Below, in pieces: positions 29,190 to 40,736 of a stretch of 64,000 nucleotides of DNA. Positions within the stretch are counted from its first letter, which is position 1; each line of letters opens with the position of its first letter. Where the stretch lies: the NCBI GenBank assembly GCA_022496185.1, contig WTXG01000150.1:1-64000 (forward strand). Reading direction: 5' to 3'. This stretch comes from Multifurca ochricompacta (taxonomy: Eukaryota > Basidiomycota > Agaricomycetes > Russulales > Russulaceae). Below the pieces are notes generated by a model. The model worked only from the letters and a program-made list of their open reading frames with translations, ran no database searches and had not been told where the DNA came from. Position numbers and translations under genes: made by a program.

Positions 29190-30735
29190 TAGAGATCAGC
29201 AAGGGTTTTCATACCCGCGCGGGTAAGTGCCACGGGTTTTGACAGGTACGGGTATGGGTATACAACTCCCAACCCACCAGAAACCCATACCTGCGTAGCG
29301 GGTTTGGCGGGTATAAGTGGCCATCAGTCATTGACAAGATCAGCAGAAATTTAATGATAAAATACATTTGTAGCAAACAAATGACTATATTTTATTTGAT
29401 GTATGCTACAGGGTTTTTGTAAATATGTTCTAGTGTTATCCTATGAAATATCAAAGCAGATCAACAGTGCGATGTAAAATAAAAGTGTTATCAGTGATCC
29501 ACTCTCTTGAAAATCCTGATGCAACTGTTTTATTAATGCGTGATCAATTCTGCCAGTCTGGCACTATCTAAAATACACTCTAGACTACTTTAGACTATTC
29601 TATAATCTAATTATCAAATTAGTTTACTGAAACAAGGCCCGCGTGTATCTACAGGCTGCATAGGGCAGTGACTACATCAGACCAGCATATTGGTCTGATC
29701 TCCTTCCTATTAAGGAAGGTTGACTTAACAATTGCGGCTGCGATTTTCCATTGGTCTGACATGATTGTGATCATGCATAGATAACACAACAGAAATGCAT
29801 TCACAAATTAATTAGATACATAGAATATACATCTAAGATCTGACATATGATCAAATCACATCATTAAACGAGATAATGAGATAATGCGTTCGTTTAATCT
29901 AGTAGCTGATATAGTACATAGAATGTATATAAACACTGTATAACTACTGTAATAAAGTAGTTGCTATCGCTCTATTGAAAGCATCTAAGCCTCGCAACTA
30001 ACAAGGTGAGATAAGATAGTAGTAAAGTGGTATCTAAAGTACAAGCCTGCGCCATGCCTGTTCCACAAAATAAAATAAAATAAGAATGTAAATAAAGAAT
30101 CAAACTAATCTTCTGAACATAAATCAGCAATTATTGAGGGATCCTGAGTAGCCACAAATGAACACATTGTATCCAAGTGTGTATCTCCCAGACCGGGATG
30201 GTCCGGGCCGATTGTCTGAAATGCGCGATGCAACCAAAGAACTTGCACATGTTTCATTTTATGGGTAATCTGGGTATCAAAACAAATATCCAGGGGTTAC
30301 CCCTGCCAATCGCTATGCATTTGTCAATTATTTTTGCATTCTGTGTGGTTATCTGACAGGCTTTTCATTCAATGTTCTATTACATCCTATCTAATCATCT
30401 CTGTATATTGGGGTGGATTTTAGTTGTGCTTGTATAAAATTGAGACCAGAATAATAAAATAAAAATGGAATAATGAATTATCTTAATCTTCTGAGCATAA
30501 AACAAGAGTCATTGAGGGATCTTAAGCAGCCATAAATGAACGCGTTGTGTATCTCCTTGGTCCGGGATGGCCCGGGCCGGATATCCGAAATGCACGATGC
30601 AAGTAAAGAACTTGCACGTGTTTAACACAGGCAACCCGCAGGTGACCCGCGGGTTACCCATACCCGTAGTGATGGGTACAGGTATGGGTATGGGTACCAA
30701 TGAAGATACCTGGGGGTTACCCCTGCTATTCACTA
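29190..30735. mobile_element. hAT-like non-autonomous element 2 (1546 bp)
   Basis: Flanked by an exact 8-bp TSD CATTCAGG at 29182-29189 and 30736-30743, the hAT signature; Gypsy-B2 shows the empty site (TATCCAGGCCATG at 61909-61921). Ends TAGAGATCAGCAAGGG and TAGTGAATAGCAGGGG. Same internal modules as element 1. No transposase, so mobilised in trans if at all. Confidence 0.88.
29728..30065. mobile_element. Unidentified insertion in hAT-like element 2
   Basis: This stretch has no counterpart in hAT-like element 1. It has a TATATAAAC box near 29926 and one copy of the 55-65 bp repeat unit found at 22.2 and 55 kb. It could be a solo LTR or the source element of that repeat. No TSD was found. 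Confidence 0.35.
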
Positions 30736-30743
30736 CATTCAGG

Positions 30744-31940
30744 CCATGAAAACCACAGTCACAACAACTCATGACTCCACCTTACACCACAGAATCAAAG
30801 ACTGCCAAGACCATGATGATGAAGTCACCCAAGCCCTGACCACCATCTTGCACAACAGTCCATGCTCCCTCACCAAAGGACTGGAGGACTGGAACCTAGA
30901 GAATGGCCTAATCCTACATAAAGGCCAAGTCTACATCCCCAAGTCCCAAGAACTACAAAGAGACATTGTAAAGTTACATCATGACTCCATTGCCACAGGA
31001 CATCCAGGCAGATGGAAGACCTATGAACTAGTATCACAAGAATTTTGGTGGCCAGGGATGTCCTCCTTTGTCAAAGAATATGTGGATGGATGTGCCACCT
31101 GCCAAGAAACCAAAGTTCGACCTTGACTACCCATCCCTTTGCAACCCAACCAAGTTCCAGCTCGAGTATGGGGAACAATCACCATGGACTTCATCACAGA
31201 CTTACCCCTGTCTCAGTCATACAACTCCCTATTTGTGGTGGTGGACCAGTTCAGTAAAGCCACCATCATTGTTCCTTGCACCAAAGATATCACTGCTCCA
31301 GAAACCTCCAAACTATTCCTTGAACATGTATGGAGACACACTGGCCTCCCAGACCAAGTCATCTCTGATCAAGGCCCCCAATTTGCATCCAAAGTCATGA
31401 AGGAAATGTGGAGCAAGCTAGGAGTACAATCATCCTTGAGCACTGCCTATCACCCCCAGACTGATGGAGAGACAGAACGAGTCAACCAAGAACTAGAACA
31501 ATACCTCTGTGTCTTTTGCAACTTCCAACAAGATGACTGGGCAGAACTGATCCCCTTTATGGAGTTCACCCACAATGCTAGAACTCACAGTGCTACTAAA
31601 AGATCTCCCTTTGAAATCTGGTATGGCTTCCAACCAGAGTTTATTCCCCCACTCCATTTTGCCACTGCTATCCTGTCAGTTGAAGAAAGACTCCACACCC
31701 TAGAAACTATCCATAGTGAAGTAGCTGCTGCCCTCCAGGTGGCTGCAGAACTCATGAAACAGTCAAGACCAGACAGACCCCTCCATGCCTTCAAAACAGG
31801 AGAGCTGGTTTGGTTGGAAGGGACAAATATATGCACCACTCACCCCAAAGCCAAACTCAGCCCCTGACACTATGGTCCTTTTAAAGTCATACACTCTGGC
31901 CCTGTTAACTGCAAACTTGAACTCCCTAAGTCATGGTGCA
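30744..31940 (+). pseudogene. pol: Gypsy-B1 integrase
   Basis: Nearly identical to 61917-63114. Zinc domain LHHDSIATGHPGR with CATCQETK; rve core MDFITDLPL, ISDQGPQF and HPQTDGETE, where the D-R-G of the sister is D-Q-G. TGA codons at 31124-31126 and 31865-31867 correspond to CGA arginine codons in Gypsy-B2. Cut at 31940 by Gypsy-3. Confidence 0.9.
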
Positions 31941-32540
31941 TGTTACGACCCCTGCCTAGTGACCCATTTTTCTTCACAATCCCCAGTGATGACCCTGCCC
32001 ACCCCCCTACATTACATTTCTTGATTACATCCCCCTCCTGGGACCCATCACATGCTCTGCTCCCCTCCCTGTGATTGCCTTTGTCTTTGTTTGCACCACT
32101 TTACTTATGATTGGTCCCTTATCTCTTATCTCTTATCTCTTATCTCTTATCCTTATGACTGGACACTTACTTAATTCCCTATCAGAAGCACGACTCTACG
32201 CCCTCCACTTTCAGATATTCGGGCCCACATGACTCTATGATATCTTATCTTTAGATGCTCATTCGATTACATATATAAGTCCACTGTAACTACATTGTAG
32301 GCCTCAGACTCGACTTATTGAATACATTGGTGCTTGTCTTCTGGACATTTCCCGTTGGATCTCTGACTTGTCCCTCTCAGTGTTTCTGACACCTTTCCGC
32401 TCAACATTGTCTAAGGGAACAGCCCCTTTTACTTTGACTCATCCCACCCAAACTCCAAGAGACCTTATTGGTTTCTTAACTGACCCTGAACAATACACTG
32501 TCACACAAGTCATGTGGAATGTCCTGCACCAGACGTAACA
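31941..32540 (+). repeat. Gypsy-3 5' LTR
   Basis: TGTTACGACCCC...AGACGTAACA, 600 bp. Contains about five tandem CTTATCT heptamers near 32120-32150, a TATATAAG box near 32271 and AGACTCGACTT at 32306-32316. The primer site AAGTTGAGTCT at 32543-32553 complements it with one change. Confidence 0.92.
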
Positions 32541-32562
32541 TCAAGTTGAGTCTCTTCCCAAT

Positions 32563-33905
32563 GTGGCTTCTTCCAGCTGCAGTCAAACCTTGTTCAAAGA
32601 AGAGCTCATCAAACACAGAGACGAGAATAATCTTTCACAACAGACACTTGGCTCTGCCATCTGGAAAGACTTTGAATCCGAGTTTGGATACTATGTCTAT
32701 CACGACGGAAGATACCAACTGGTAGAATACGATGACAAGAAAAGAGTTTGGTATTGTATCCGATACTCGGAATGACAACACTCTTGGGTCACTACAGGAC
32801 CCGCTCCACTAGAATTTGGATTAGGACCATGGAGGGAGAATCCCCTGGCCATTGTTACCGACTCTGAAGAAGAGTACATAGAACAAGAACAGAACGACAA
32901 TGCACCAGTATTAGCTATTGCTACCCAGGTTGCACCGGAGATTGCTACGATCAGAGCCCCTGCATTAGCAACTCCCCAGATATCCACATGATCCACTGAC
33001 ACTGTCCACCCCATCACCATGTCTACAATTGCTGTGCAACTCCCTGACACCACCCCAACCCTCCACCTCCCCCTACCATAACTGCCCCAAACATCCCACC
33101 TCCATCAGGGCGACTCTCAGGAGTATTGCCCCAAACATTCACAGGAGATCGCTCCCAAAGTAAGAAGTTCATTCTGGAGTTTACCACCTTCCAGAATTTC
33201 AACCATGACGTCCCACAAATTGTCAATCCATTCCAATGAGCCAACCTCTTCCTGTCACTCATTAGAGGGGAAGCCGTGGATGATTGGACAATGGAGCAGT
33301 TAGAATGGTTAAACAATCAAGTGGCATCCAGATGACGGACCACAAGCCTCGGGCTTTGGGAAACTGTTGCCCAGAGATTTAAGGATGCCTTCACAGACAG
33401 ACAGGCTAAACAGAAGGCTGAGAGGGAACTAAAGACACTAAAGATGGAAAGAGGGGATTTGGACACATATGTTGCCAAATTCCGCAGCCTGGCCAACCGA
33501 GCTGGGTATGACACAGATGAAGAGGCCACATTGGACCTCTTCTCACAAGGACTCCCCAACCCTTAGTAAAGAACATAATCCAGTTCCATCACCCACATAC
33601 TTGGGACAACTGGGTGGATGCTGCACGACGACAGCAACAAGATTACCTCAATTTCCAAACAAGGTTTGGAGTTGACATGAAGAAGGGGAAAACAAGGGAT
33701 CAATGGAAGGCAGCCTTTGGGGTGAAATCGCCAGGGCATGCTCCAGCAAGGGATCCAAATGCTATGGATACCTCAGCCAACAGAACCTGTGTCTGTGCTA
33801 CACTAACAGAAGATGAGTGGCAGACCCTCATGAAGGAAGGAAGGTGTTTCTGCTGCAAAGCCCAAGGGCACATGTCTCAAGACTGCCCGAAGAAGGGAGC
33901 ATGCA
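32563..33905 (+). pseudogene. gag: Gypsy-3 gag
   Basis: MASSSCSQTLFKEEL start, FGYYVYHDGRYQLVEYDD, GPWRENP, gag domain KKFILEFTTFQNFNHD, LFLSLIRGEAVDDWTMEQLE, and zinc knuckle CFCCKAQGHMSQDC near 33846-33890. TGA codons after RYSE (32773), in PFQ-A (33238) and after VAS-R (33333) replace arginine or neighbouring codons. Ends at the junction with the inverted LTR at 33906. Confidence 0.85.
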
Positions 33906-34497
33906 TGTTACGTCCGGTGCAGGATGTTCCACATGACTTGTGTGACAGCGTTCATTCATTATCAGGTAAGGGGCCAATAGGGCTCCTTGGAGTGTGTTAT
34001 GAAAGAGTCAAAGTCAAAGAGGCTGTACTCTAAGACGATGTTGAGCGGAAAGTACCAGAAGTACTTGGTGAGATGATCGAGTCAAAGCTTTCAAAGGGAA
34101 GTCCAGAAGACAAGCACCGATGTATTCAATAAGTCGAGTCTGAGGTCTACAATGTAGCTACAGTGGACTTATATACGTAATCGAATGAGTGTCTAAAGAT
34201 AAGATAACGTGGAGTCATGTGGGCCCGAATATACGAAAGCGGAGGGTGTAAAGCCTGGCTTCTGATAGGGAATTAAGTAAGTGTCCGGTCGTAAAGATAA
34301 GAGATAGAAGATAACGGATAAGAAGTCAATCATGAGCAAAGTGGCATAAACAAAGACAAAGCGATCATGGGGAGGGAAGCAGGGCATGTGACGGGTCCCA
34401 GGAAGGGGATGTGATCAAGAAATGTAAGGTAGGGGACAGGTAGGGTCGTCACTGGGGATCGTGAAGAAAAGTGGGTTGCTAGGCAGAGGTCGTAACA
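33906..34497 (-). repeat. Gypsy-2 3' LTR
   Basis: 592 bp, the mirror of the other Gypsy-A LTRs (left end TGTTACGTCCGG, right end CGTAACA). The start-site motif appears as AAGTCGAGTCT near 34132-34142. Compared with the 5' LTR there are several small indels. Confidence 0.92.
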
Positions 34498-34528
34498 TCA
34501 CCCCCTCTTCTGGCTCTAGCTGACCCAG

Positions 34529-35721
34529 CTAGAAACGACTCGTACCATCATCATCCTGCACCAGGTCCAAGTAATCATCGGCTACATTACAATCGTCCAT
34601 GGTGTAATTCTCCTTGTCCTCATCCTGGGGACACCTATGTGCGCGGAGGAAACCATAAGGGCCGCACTGTCCACACGAGTGACAGAGGTCGTGGACTGGG
34701 CATCCAGCTGCGATGCCCCGCATTGTGATGCAGGCACTTGCCGCACCAGCCGGACGGGTTGATGATTGTCAGGGGAACCCTACACGGCGGAAAATGCAGA
34801 ACCAGCTCCAGTGCAGGTTGCTGTGACAGTGGCAACACCACTTGCGGTTGAGGGGACAGTTCCAGCTGATATGGTACTTACTGTCACACCACCAGCATGT
34901 TTCTCCGCGGGATTCTTGTGCATCCGCGGCATCTCGAACCAATTGGGCAACACCTTGGGCGCCCCAACAATCGTGGAGGGAGAGGTCGTGCGTATGTGTC
35001 AGCATACCTCTCGGCGATGGTCTGGTACGCATCCCTGTTTCCACCTCTTCCGGATCTCTACCACTCCTGTTCGACCTGGAACATTCCACTGGTCAATCTC
35101 TCATCATCTTGCATGTTCCTTGTACTGCTTGTTGAGTGTCGTATGCAGTGTCAGGTTCTTCCGCAGCCTCATTACCTCGGCTTTGAGGCGCAGGAGACGC
35201 ATGTTGTTCAGTACTTCGTCGATCGCAAAGGCGCAGGAATCTTCCGCGGCCAAATGCCCCAACTGCTTGTTGCTCATTGTGTGATGTAGTCATCCTGTAT
35301 AGCATTCTTCCAAATAGACCAGGGCCCCATAGATGGGACCATTCTTCTTCATGCACCCTGCGACATCCATTCCTCCATTGGTATAAAAGATGTACTTAGC
35401 TATGGCCTTGGTGCCATCCGCCATGGTGATCTCAAGCGGGAAGTACATTGACGAGTTCGGGTTGTTGGCGAAGAATGGGAATTTGGGGACTTCATCGTCC
35501 ATCTCCATGCCTACCAAGTCGTTTGGGTGCGGCTCTTCGCAATGTTCAAAGTCATCGTTGGGGTTGGGTGACTGGTTCTTAGTATGTTCTTCCACAGCTT
35601 CATAGTCGATGGGAGAGGAGGGACAAGTGGAGGGGTGAGCGGAAGGGAAGGCTTCCACAACCACAGTAGTGGTGGTGAAGGCGTCGATGGCAGCAGAGGC
35701 AGCAATGGAGGAGGAAGACAT
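34529..35721 (-). pseudogene. Gypsy-2 third ORF (env position), zinc-knuckle protein
   Basis: Starts at 35719-35721 (MSSSSIAASAAIDAF). N-terminal SPIDYEA, HPNDLVGMEMDDEVPKFPFF, NNPNSSMYFPLEITMADG, AKYIFYTNGGMDVAGC. After frame changes come a coiled-coil region, then CWWCDSKYHISWNC and CCHCHSNLHWSWFC (both readable as C-x2-C-x4-H-x4-C), CGKCLHHNAGH, CHSCGQCGPYGFLRAHRC and the acidic end ADDYLDLVQDDDG. Same order and spacing as Gypsy-1 and Gypsy-4. No signal peptide or membrane helix. Frameshifts near 35300, 35100, 34840 and 34720 stop expression here. Confidence 0.75.
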
Positions 35722-35849
35722 ATTGGTGTGTAGTTAGGACGTTGCTGGTGAAGCGTTGTTCTGGGGGAAAGTTGGGAGTCTGCCTTTCTTTTAACTGTTT
35801 TTGGGTGCCTGGGGATGTTGTAAATGGAACTCTGTGATCAGGTCCGGGG

Positions 35850-36962
35850 CAAAGATATCCCTGGCTGGTTCCCACGAGTTGTCAGAGTCTGGGAAACCCT
35901 TCCACTTGATCAGGTAATACAGCTTACGCCCTTGGTCTTGTCGCTTCGAGTCTAGAATGCGTTCTACTTCCCACTCCTCTTCTCCATCATAAGGTCAGGT
36001 GGGGGTCTCGGGAAGTTCTCCCCATGAATGGAGGTTTCCTTATATGGGGTCAGGAGCTTGGCATGGAAGACGGGATGGATCTTCCATTTCGGTGGCAGTT
36101 GCAGTTCATATGATACATCTGACAGCTTCCTTGTGATCTGGAAGGGTCCGTGACGTCGGGGCACTAGTTTGGCTGAGGGATGTGATGTATGAATGTTTTT
36201 TCCCTCGAGCCACACCCAGTCATTGGTCTGATAAGGTGTGAAAGTGCTTGGTTGTGCGGTCAGAAGCTGCTGTGCCTTTGCCAGGTTGTTATTGGCCGAT
36301 TGTCGTAACTCTTCCCATTGGCTTATCTGTTGGGTCACTGAAGGGACTTTAGTGGGTTTATCTGTCCACGTGGTGCGCGGGGTCCAGCCCATGATAAGGG
36401 AGAAGGGGGTGGCCTTCGTGGTGCCATTGGGCCATGAGTTGTGAGCAAACTCCACAGTTGATAGCCACTCTGCCCAGTCATCTTGTCTGCTGTTGCACCA
36501 GAACCAAAGGTATTGTTCGAGCCATTGATTTGTCCGCTCAGACTGTCCATCCGTTTGTGGATGGTAAGCCATGGAGATATTTTGCGTGATGTCTAACGTC
36601 TTGCACAGGGCTTTGGCAAACGTTGATGTGAACCTGGTGTCACGGTCGGATATGATCTTTCTGGGGAGTCCATAATGGCGGTATACATGATTCAGGTATA
36701 ACTTTGCCACTCCTTGGCTGTGATAGTCTCATTGCAGGGAATGAACAGGGCTGCTTTGGAGCAATCGTGGTCGGTGATCATGAGGATGGTGTCGAAGCCC
36801 TGTGATTTGGGTAGTTTGACAATAAAATCCATGGCAATGGTCTGAAAGGGGGTGACGCAATGGGAGTGATGGGGTGTATTGGCGGACTTTCGGGTGTGTG
36901 TTAACCTTGTTTGCCTGACACGCTGCGCATCCTTGCACATAACTCTCGATGTCCTTTTTCAT
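35850..36962 (-). pseudogene. pol: Gypsy-2 integrase and chromodomain
   Basis: CAACQANK of the zinc domain near 36920, MDFIVKLPKSQGFD, then rve core ISDRDTRFTS and HPQTDGQSE (D,D,E) in a long open stretch 36710-35964, GPF/Y module PRRHGPFQITRKLSDVSYEL, and the chromodomain (EVERILD, YYLIKWKGFPDSDNSWEPA) at about 35985-35840. Two frameshifts near 36710 and 36870. The chromodomain would bind modified histone tails to target integration. Confidence 0.88.
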
Positions 36963-37199
36963 GTTGGGCCACCAATAGTCTCTTTGGCCAGTGCGTAGGT
37001 GTTATGAATGCCGGGGTGTCCTGCGGAGGGAAGGTCGTGGTGAAAATGGATCACCCCCCTCTTAATGTTGTCGCCACCAGTGACAACCAGTCATCGCTGT
37101 CTTTCCACCAAAGGCCGTTGACCTCTTTTAAGTTGTGTGCATTGGCCCAGAACGGCACAGTTCTTGGTTCATATTTTGGGAACCTGTGCCCATAGGTCC

Positions 37200-37920
37200 A
37201 TATCGTGGAGGCTGACTACGGCAGTTTTTGCAAACACTTCCTCCGGAGGACAGTGATGTCATTATTGTCATCCTCGCCTGTGTGCATGTCTGGTCTGCAT
37301 GACAGTGCATCTGCTCTGGCATTCTGGCTTCCAGCAATGTGTTTCAGGGTGAAGTTATATTCTTCTAACTCCAGAACTTCTCGTGCCACCGTCGACTGAT
37401 TTTGTGGGGTTCCTTCCAATACAATAGTTGGAATGGTCGGTGTGGATGATGGTCTTATGTGGGGTCCCGCCAGGTAAGGTCGCCAGTGTCGCAATGCTTA
37501 ACTATGGCTAGGAGTTCCCTATCCCAGATGTCATAATTCCGCTCGGCTGGGGAGAAGGTCTCAGAGTAGTACGCCACTGGGTGAAGTATTGTGTGGCATC
37601 TCTCTGTATAATACAGCTCCGTTTGCAAAGTGAGAGGCGTCTACTTCCAATTCGAAAGGACGATGCAGATCTGGTTGGATGAGTACGGGCTCGGAGCCGA
37701 CTAGGTCCTGATCTGTTCAAACGCCTGTTGTTGTGTTGAACTCCAATGCCATGGCACATCCTTTTTCAAGAGATCGTTCAGTGGTCGTGCGATGCCTGAG
37801 AATCCTTTGACAAAGCGTCGGTAGAAGTTACAGAACCCAATGAATGACTGACGTCTTGACACAGGTCGGCACTGGCCACTCCCGATCCCCTGTACTTTAA
37901 CGGGATCCATGCGCACTTGT
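37200..37920 (-). pseudogene. pol: Gypsy-2 RNase H and RT end
   Basis: RT thumb/connection FIGFCNFYRRFVKGFSGIARPL (split by frame changes), LLKKDVPWHW, then RNase H pieces and HWRPYLAG, LEYNFTLKHIAGSQNARADAL. Frameshifts near 37500, 37700 and 37880. Confidence 0.8.
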
Positions 37921-38600
37921 CCTCTTCTAAGATGACTCCTAGGTACTCAACACTGCGTTGCTCAAAAGAGCATTTGCGGGTTTGAGGTACAGGTCGTGTT
38001 CTTGGAGTATATCTAATACCTGATGCACACGGTCTCGGTGGTGATCTAGGTTGTCTGGGGTGGCCACCAATATGTCGTCCATATAGACCACTACTTCTCC
38101 AGTAAGAATGAGATCACGGAAGATGTGGTTCATCATGGCTTGGAATGTCGCGGTGAGTTTGTAAGGCCAAAGAACATGACATTCGGTTCAAACAATCCTT
38201 GATTTGTTTTGAATGCCGCTTTACACTGATCACCTTCCTTGATCTGACGTTATTGTATCCCCACCGCACGTCCATTTTGAGAAGAGGGACTTATCCCTCA
38301 TGGTGTCTATGAGTTCGGAGATGAGCGGCAGGGGGTAGGCATTCTTCACGGTATAGCATTAATTCGTCGATAATCCTGGACTGGCCGCAGCTTCCATCCT
38401 TCTTCTTGATGAAGAAGAAGGGCGAGGCATACTGTGACTTGGATGGGCGAATGTATCCTTTCGCCAAATGTTCTTCGAGGAACTCCGTCAATGCCACCTG
38501 CTCGGACTGGGATAATGGATAGATTTTGCAATCGATTGCTGCCGGTGTGTTGGGGAGCAGGTCTATGGCGTGATCCCAGGGTCGAGAGGGTGGAATCGCT
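37921..38600 (-). pseudogene. pol: Gypsy-2 reverse transcriptase
   Basis: [18 protein letters not shown] region, then after frameshifts [27 protein letters not shown] with the catalytic YMDD box at about 38070-38080 and HDLYLKPA. It would copy element RNA. Frameshifted at least three times. Confidence 0.85.
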
Positions 38601-39190
38601 GTGACTCTTCTTCTGAGAATACCTCCAATGTCGGTGGTAGCGTGCGGTACTATGTCATCATAAGTCTTCTCTGTCTGCCCCTGTATCGCCTTCTGGGCTA
38701 ATTCTGAAGCTTTCGTGGCATAACAGCGACCTAGGTCTTCTCCTGGCATCTGCAACTTTCATCGCGATGTCTGACCGCATAATCGTAGCCTTCGACGTAA
38801 TGATGGTGGGGTATGAATCTTATCCATTGTCGCATCGGCCCAATTGATCCGGGGTTCGAATGCAGCAAGCCATGGATACCCCAAAATAGGTCTTCGTCCC
38901 CAAGTCAGTGATCAGAAAGTGAATGACTTTTGTTTTCCCCGACTTGGACATTTAGGTCGGTTAATGCGTGATCTTTCCAGCACGGTTGGCAGTTCCGTCA
39001 ATATTCCAGATATTTTTCTCTTGGGGAAGAGCCTGCTTCCCAGTCCCAAGGTTTTAATCATTCTTGGACTGATAAAGTTGTCCGTGGCTCCAGAGTCCAC
39101 TAGATATCTCGGTCGGCCGTCCTCTGTGTAGTCTCGAAATGAACTGGTATTTTTAATGATTGAATCGACTAGTATACACAGAGGTAACAT
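38601..39190 (-). pseudogene. pol: Gypsy-2 protease
   Basis: YLVDSGATDNFISPRMIKTL (active-site DSG retained) at about 39100-39060, LFPKRKISGI, and after frame changes YATKASELAQKAIQG and DIVPHATTD towards RT. The active Asp is intact here, unlike in Gypsy-1. Confidence 0.85.
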
Positions 39191-39229
39191 GGAGTGCTCT
39201 TGCCCAGGCCGATGGGGTAGAGCTTATCA

Positions 39230-40714
39230 AAAATCCTTCTTTGCGAAGCCTTCTCCACAAGGATGGCTCGCACTTCCTCACTTTCCTTCATCATGTTGCC
39301 CATATGTCTTGGGCCTTTTCTTCCTTGGTCGCTTGTCGACAGCCGGGGTTATTGTTGAAGGGGCTGTCGGATAGCGTTTGCTGCTGCAACTCGTACTCCC
39401 TTCTTCGGACAGTCTCGGGACATTGCCCTGCCCTTTACAGCGGAAACACCTTCCTTCTTCATCAGTGTCTGCCGTTCGTCTTCTGTGAGCGTGGCTCTTG
39501 CCCTGACTCTGTCTGCTGAGGTATCCATAGCATTGGGATCCCTCTGAGTAGTGTGCGCTGGTTTGACTCCAAACGCGGCTTCCACTGTTCTCGAGTCTTT
39601 CCTTTCTTGGTGTCGACTCCAAATCGTGTTTGGAAGTCAGATAGTCCTGCTGCTGTCGTCGAGCAGCATCACCCACTCGTCCCAGTCATGAGGGTGATGG
39701 AACTGAATGATTTTTTGACAAGCGGGTTGGCAGTCCTTGGGAAAAGAGGTCCAAGGTTGCTTCTTCATCCGTATCATAGCCTGCCCATTTGCCAGGCTCC
39801 GGAATTTGCCACATAGGCGTCGAGTTCTCCTTTTCCATTCCAGGGACTTTAATTCCCTGGCTGCTTCTGTTTTGCCTGTCCATCAGTGAAGGCGTCTTTG
39901 AATCTCTGGGCTATGGTCTCCCAGAGGCCTTCACTGGTAGTCGGCGGCCACTCTCTACCTGCTCGTTCAACCACTCAGCTGTTCCATTGTCCAATCGTCA
40001 CGGCGTCACCCCTGATGAGGGAAAGAAAGAGGTTGGCGCGCTGGAAGGGGTTGACGATTTGGGCCACATCATGGTTGAAGTTCTTGAATGTGGTGAACTC
40101 CAACATGAACTTCTTGCTCTGGGAGCGATCTCCCGTGAAGGTCTGGGGTAAGATCCCCGAAAGACGTCCCGACGGAGGCGGGATGTTTGGGACGACCGGA
40201 GGAGGAGGAGGAGGAGGACGGGGTCGGGAGTTGAGCAGCGATGGTGGACATATTCTGATGAGATGGGGTAACGGTTCTGAGGATTGTATCGATGTCTGGG
40301 GGTTGTCAAAGCAGGGGCTCTGATCGTGACAACTGCCGGTGCAACCAGGGGTGTAGGCAATGCTAATGCTGGTGCGTCTTCGCTATTCTCTTCGACGTAT
40401 TCTTCTGGTTCTGAGTCGGTGATGATCGCGGGCGGGTTCTCTCTCCACGGTCCAAGACCGAATTCTGGTGGAGCGGGAGCGGTAGTAACCCACGAGTGTC
40501 TGCTATCCGAGTATCGGATACAATACCAAACTCTTCTTTCGTCGTCGTACTCTACCGGTTGGTATCTTCCGTCGTGATAGACGTAGTATCCAAATTCAGT
40601 TTCAAAGTCTTTCCAGACGGCAGAGCCAAGTGTCTGTTGTGAAAGATTATTCTCGTCTCTGCGTTCGATAAGTTCTTCTTTGAACAGGGTCTGACTGCGG
40701 CTGGACGAAGCCAC
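39230..40714 (-). pseudogene. gag: Gypsy-2 gag
   Basis: Start at 40712-40714 (MASSSRSQTLFKEEL), open for about 140 codons through FGYYVYHDGRYQPVEYDD, WYCIRYSDSRHSWV, GPWRENPPAI and EEYVEENSED, then frameshifts. Later pieces show the gag domain (LFSQGLPT near 39745), DPNAMDTSADR, and a zinc knuckle region RCFRCKGQGN. The start lies 22 bases inside the LTR, as in Gypsy-4. Confidence 0.85.
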
Positions 40715-40722
40715 GTTGGGAG

Positions 40723-40736
40723 GAGACTCGACTTGA
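40723..40736 (-). promoter_or_regulatory. Gypsy-2 self-complementary primer binding site
   Basis: On the minus strand TCAAGTCGAGTCTC directly follows the LTR. Its AAGTCGAGTCT is the perfect 11-base complement of AGACTCGACTT in the same LTR (plus-strand 40960-40970), which lies about 34 nt after TATATAAG-like sequence. This is the cleanest case of the four. Confidence 0.78.

Larger units (their letters stand above)
23330..31940 (+). mobile_element. Gypsy-B1, Ty3/Gypsy element broken by four insertions
   Basis: Gag, protease, a scrap of RNase H, and integrase of a family whose better copy is at 61440-64000. Insertions: LTR-E solo at 24315-24898 and 25443-26024, hAT-like elements at 27536-28980 and 29190-30735. 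The reverse transcriptase is missing altogether between 27535 and 28981. No 5' LTR is recognisable. The 3' side is cut at 31940 by the Gypsy-3 LTR in the middle of the codons for SWRIHP. Confidence 0.85.
31941..33905 (+). mobile_element. Gypsy-3, 5' half (Gypsy-A group)
   Basis: LTR 31941-32540, self-complementary primer site and gag only. The rest is missing: at 33906 the sequence passes into the 3' LTR of Gypsy-2 on the other strand. No matching TSD for the left flank GTGCA was found in the window. Confidence 0.88.

Noticed and set aside
34529..35721. Third ORF of the Gypsy-A group as an envelope gene
   Set aside because: No signal peptide, no transmembrane helix, no furin-type site; instead acidic, coiled-coil and zinc-knuckle-like motifs.
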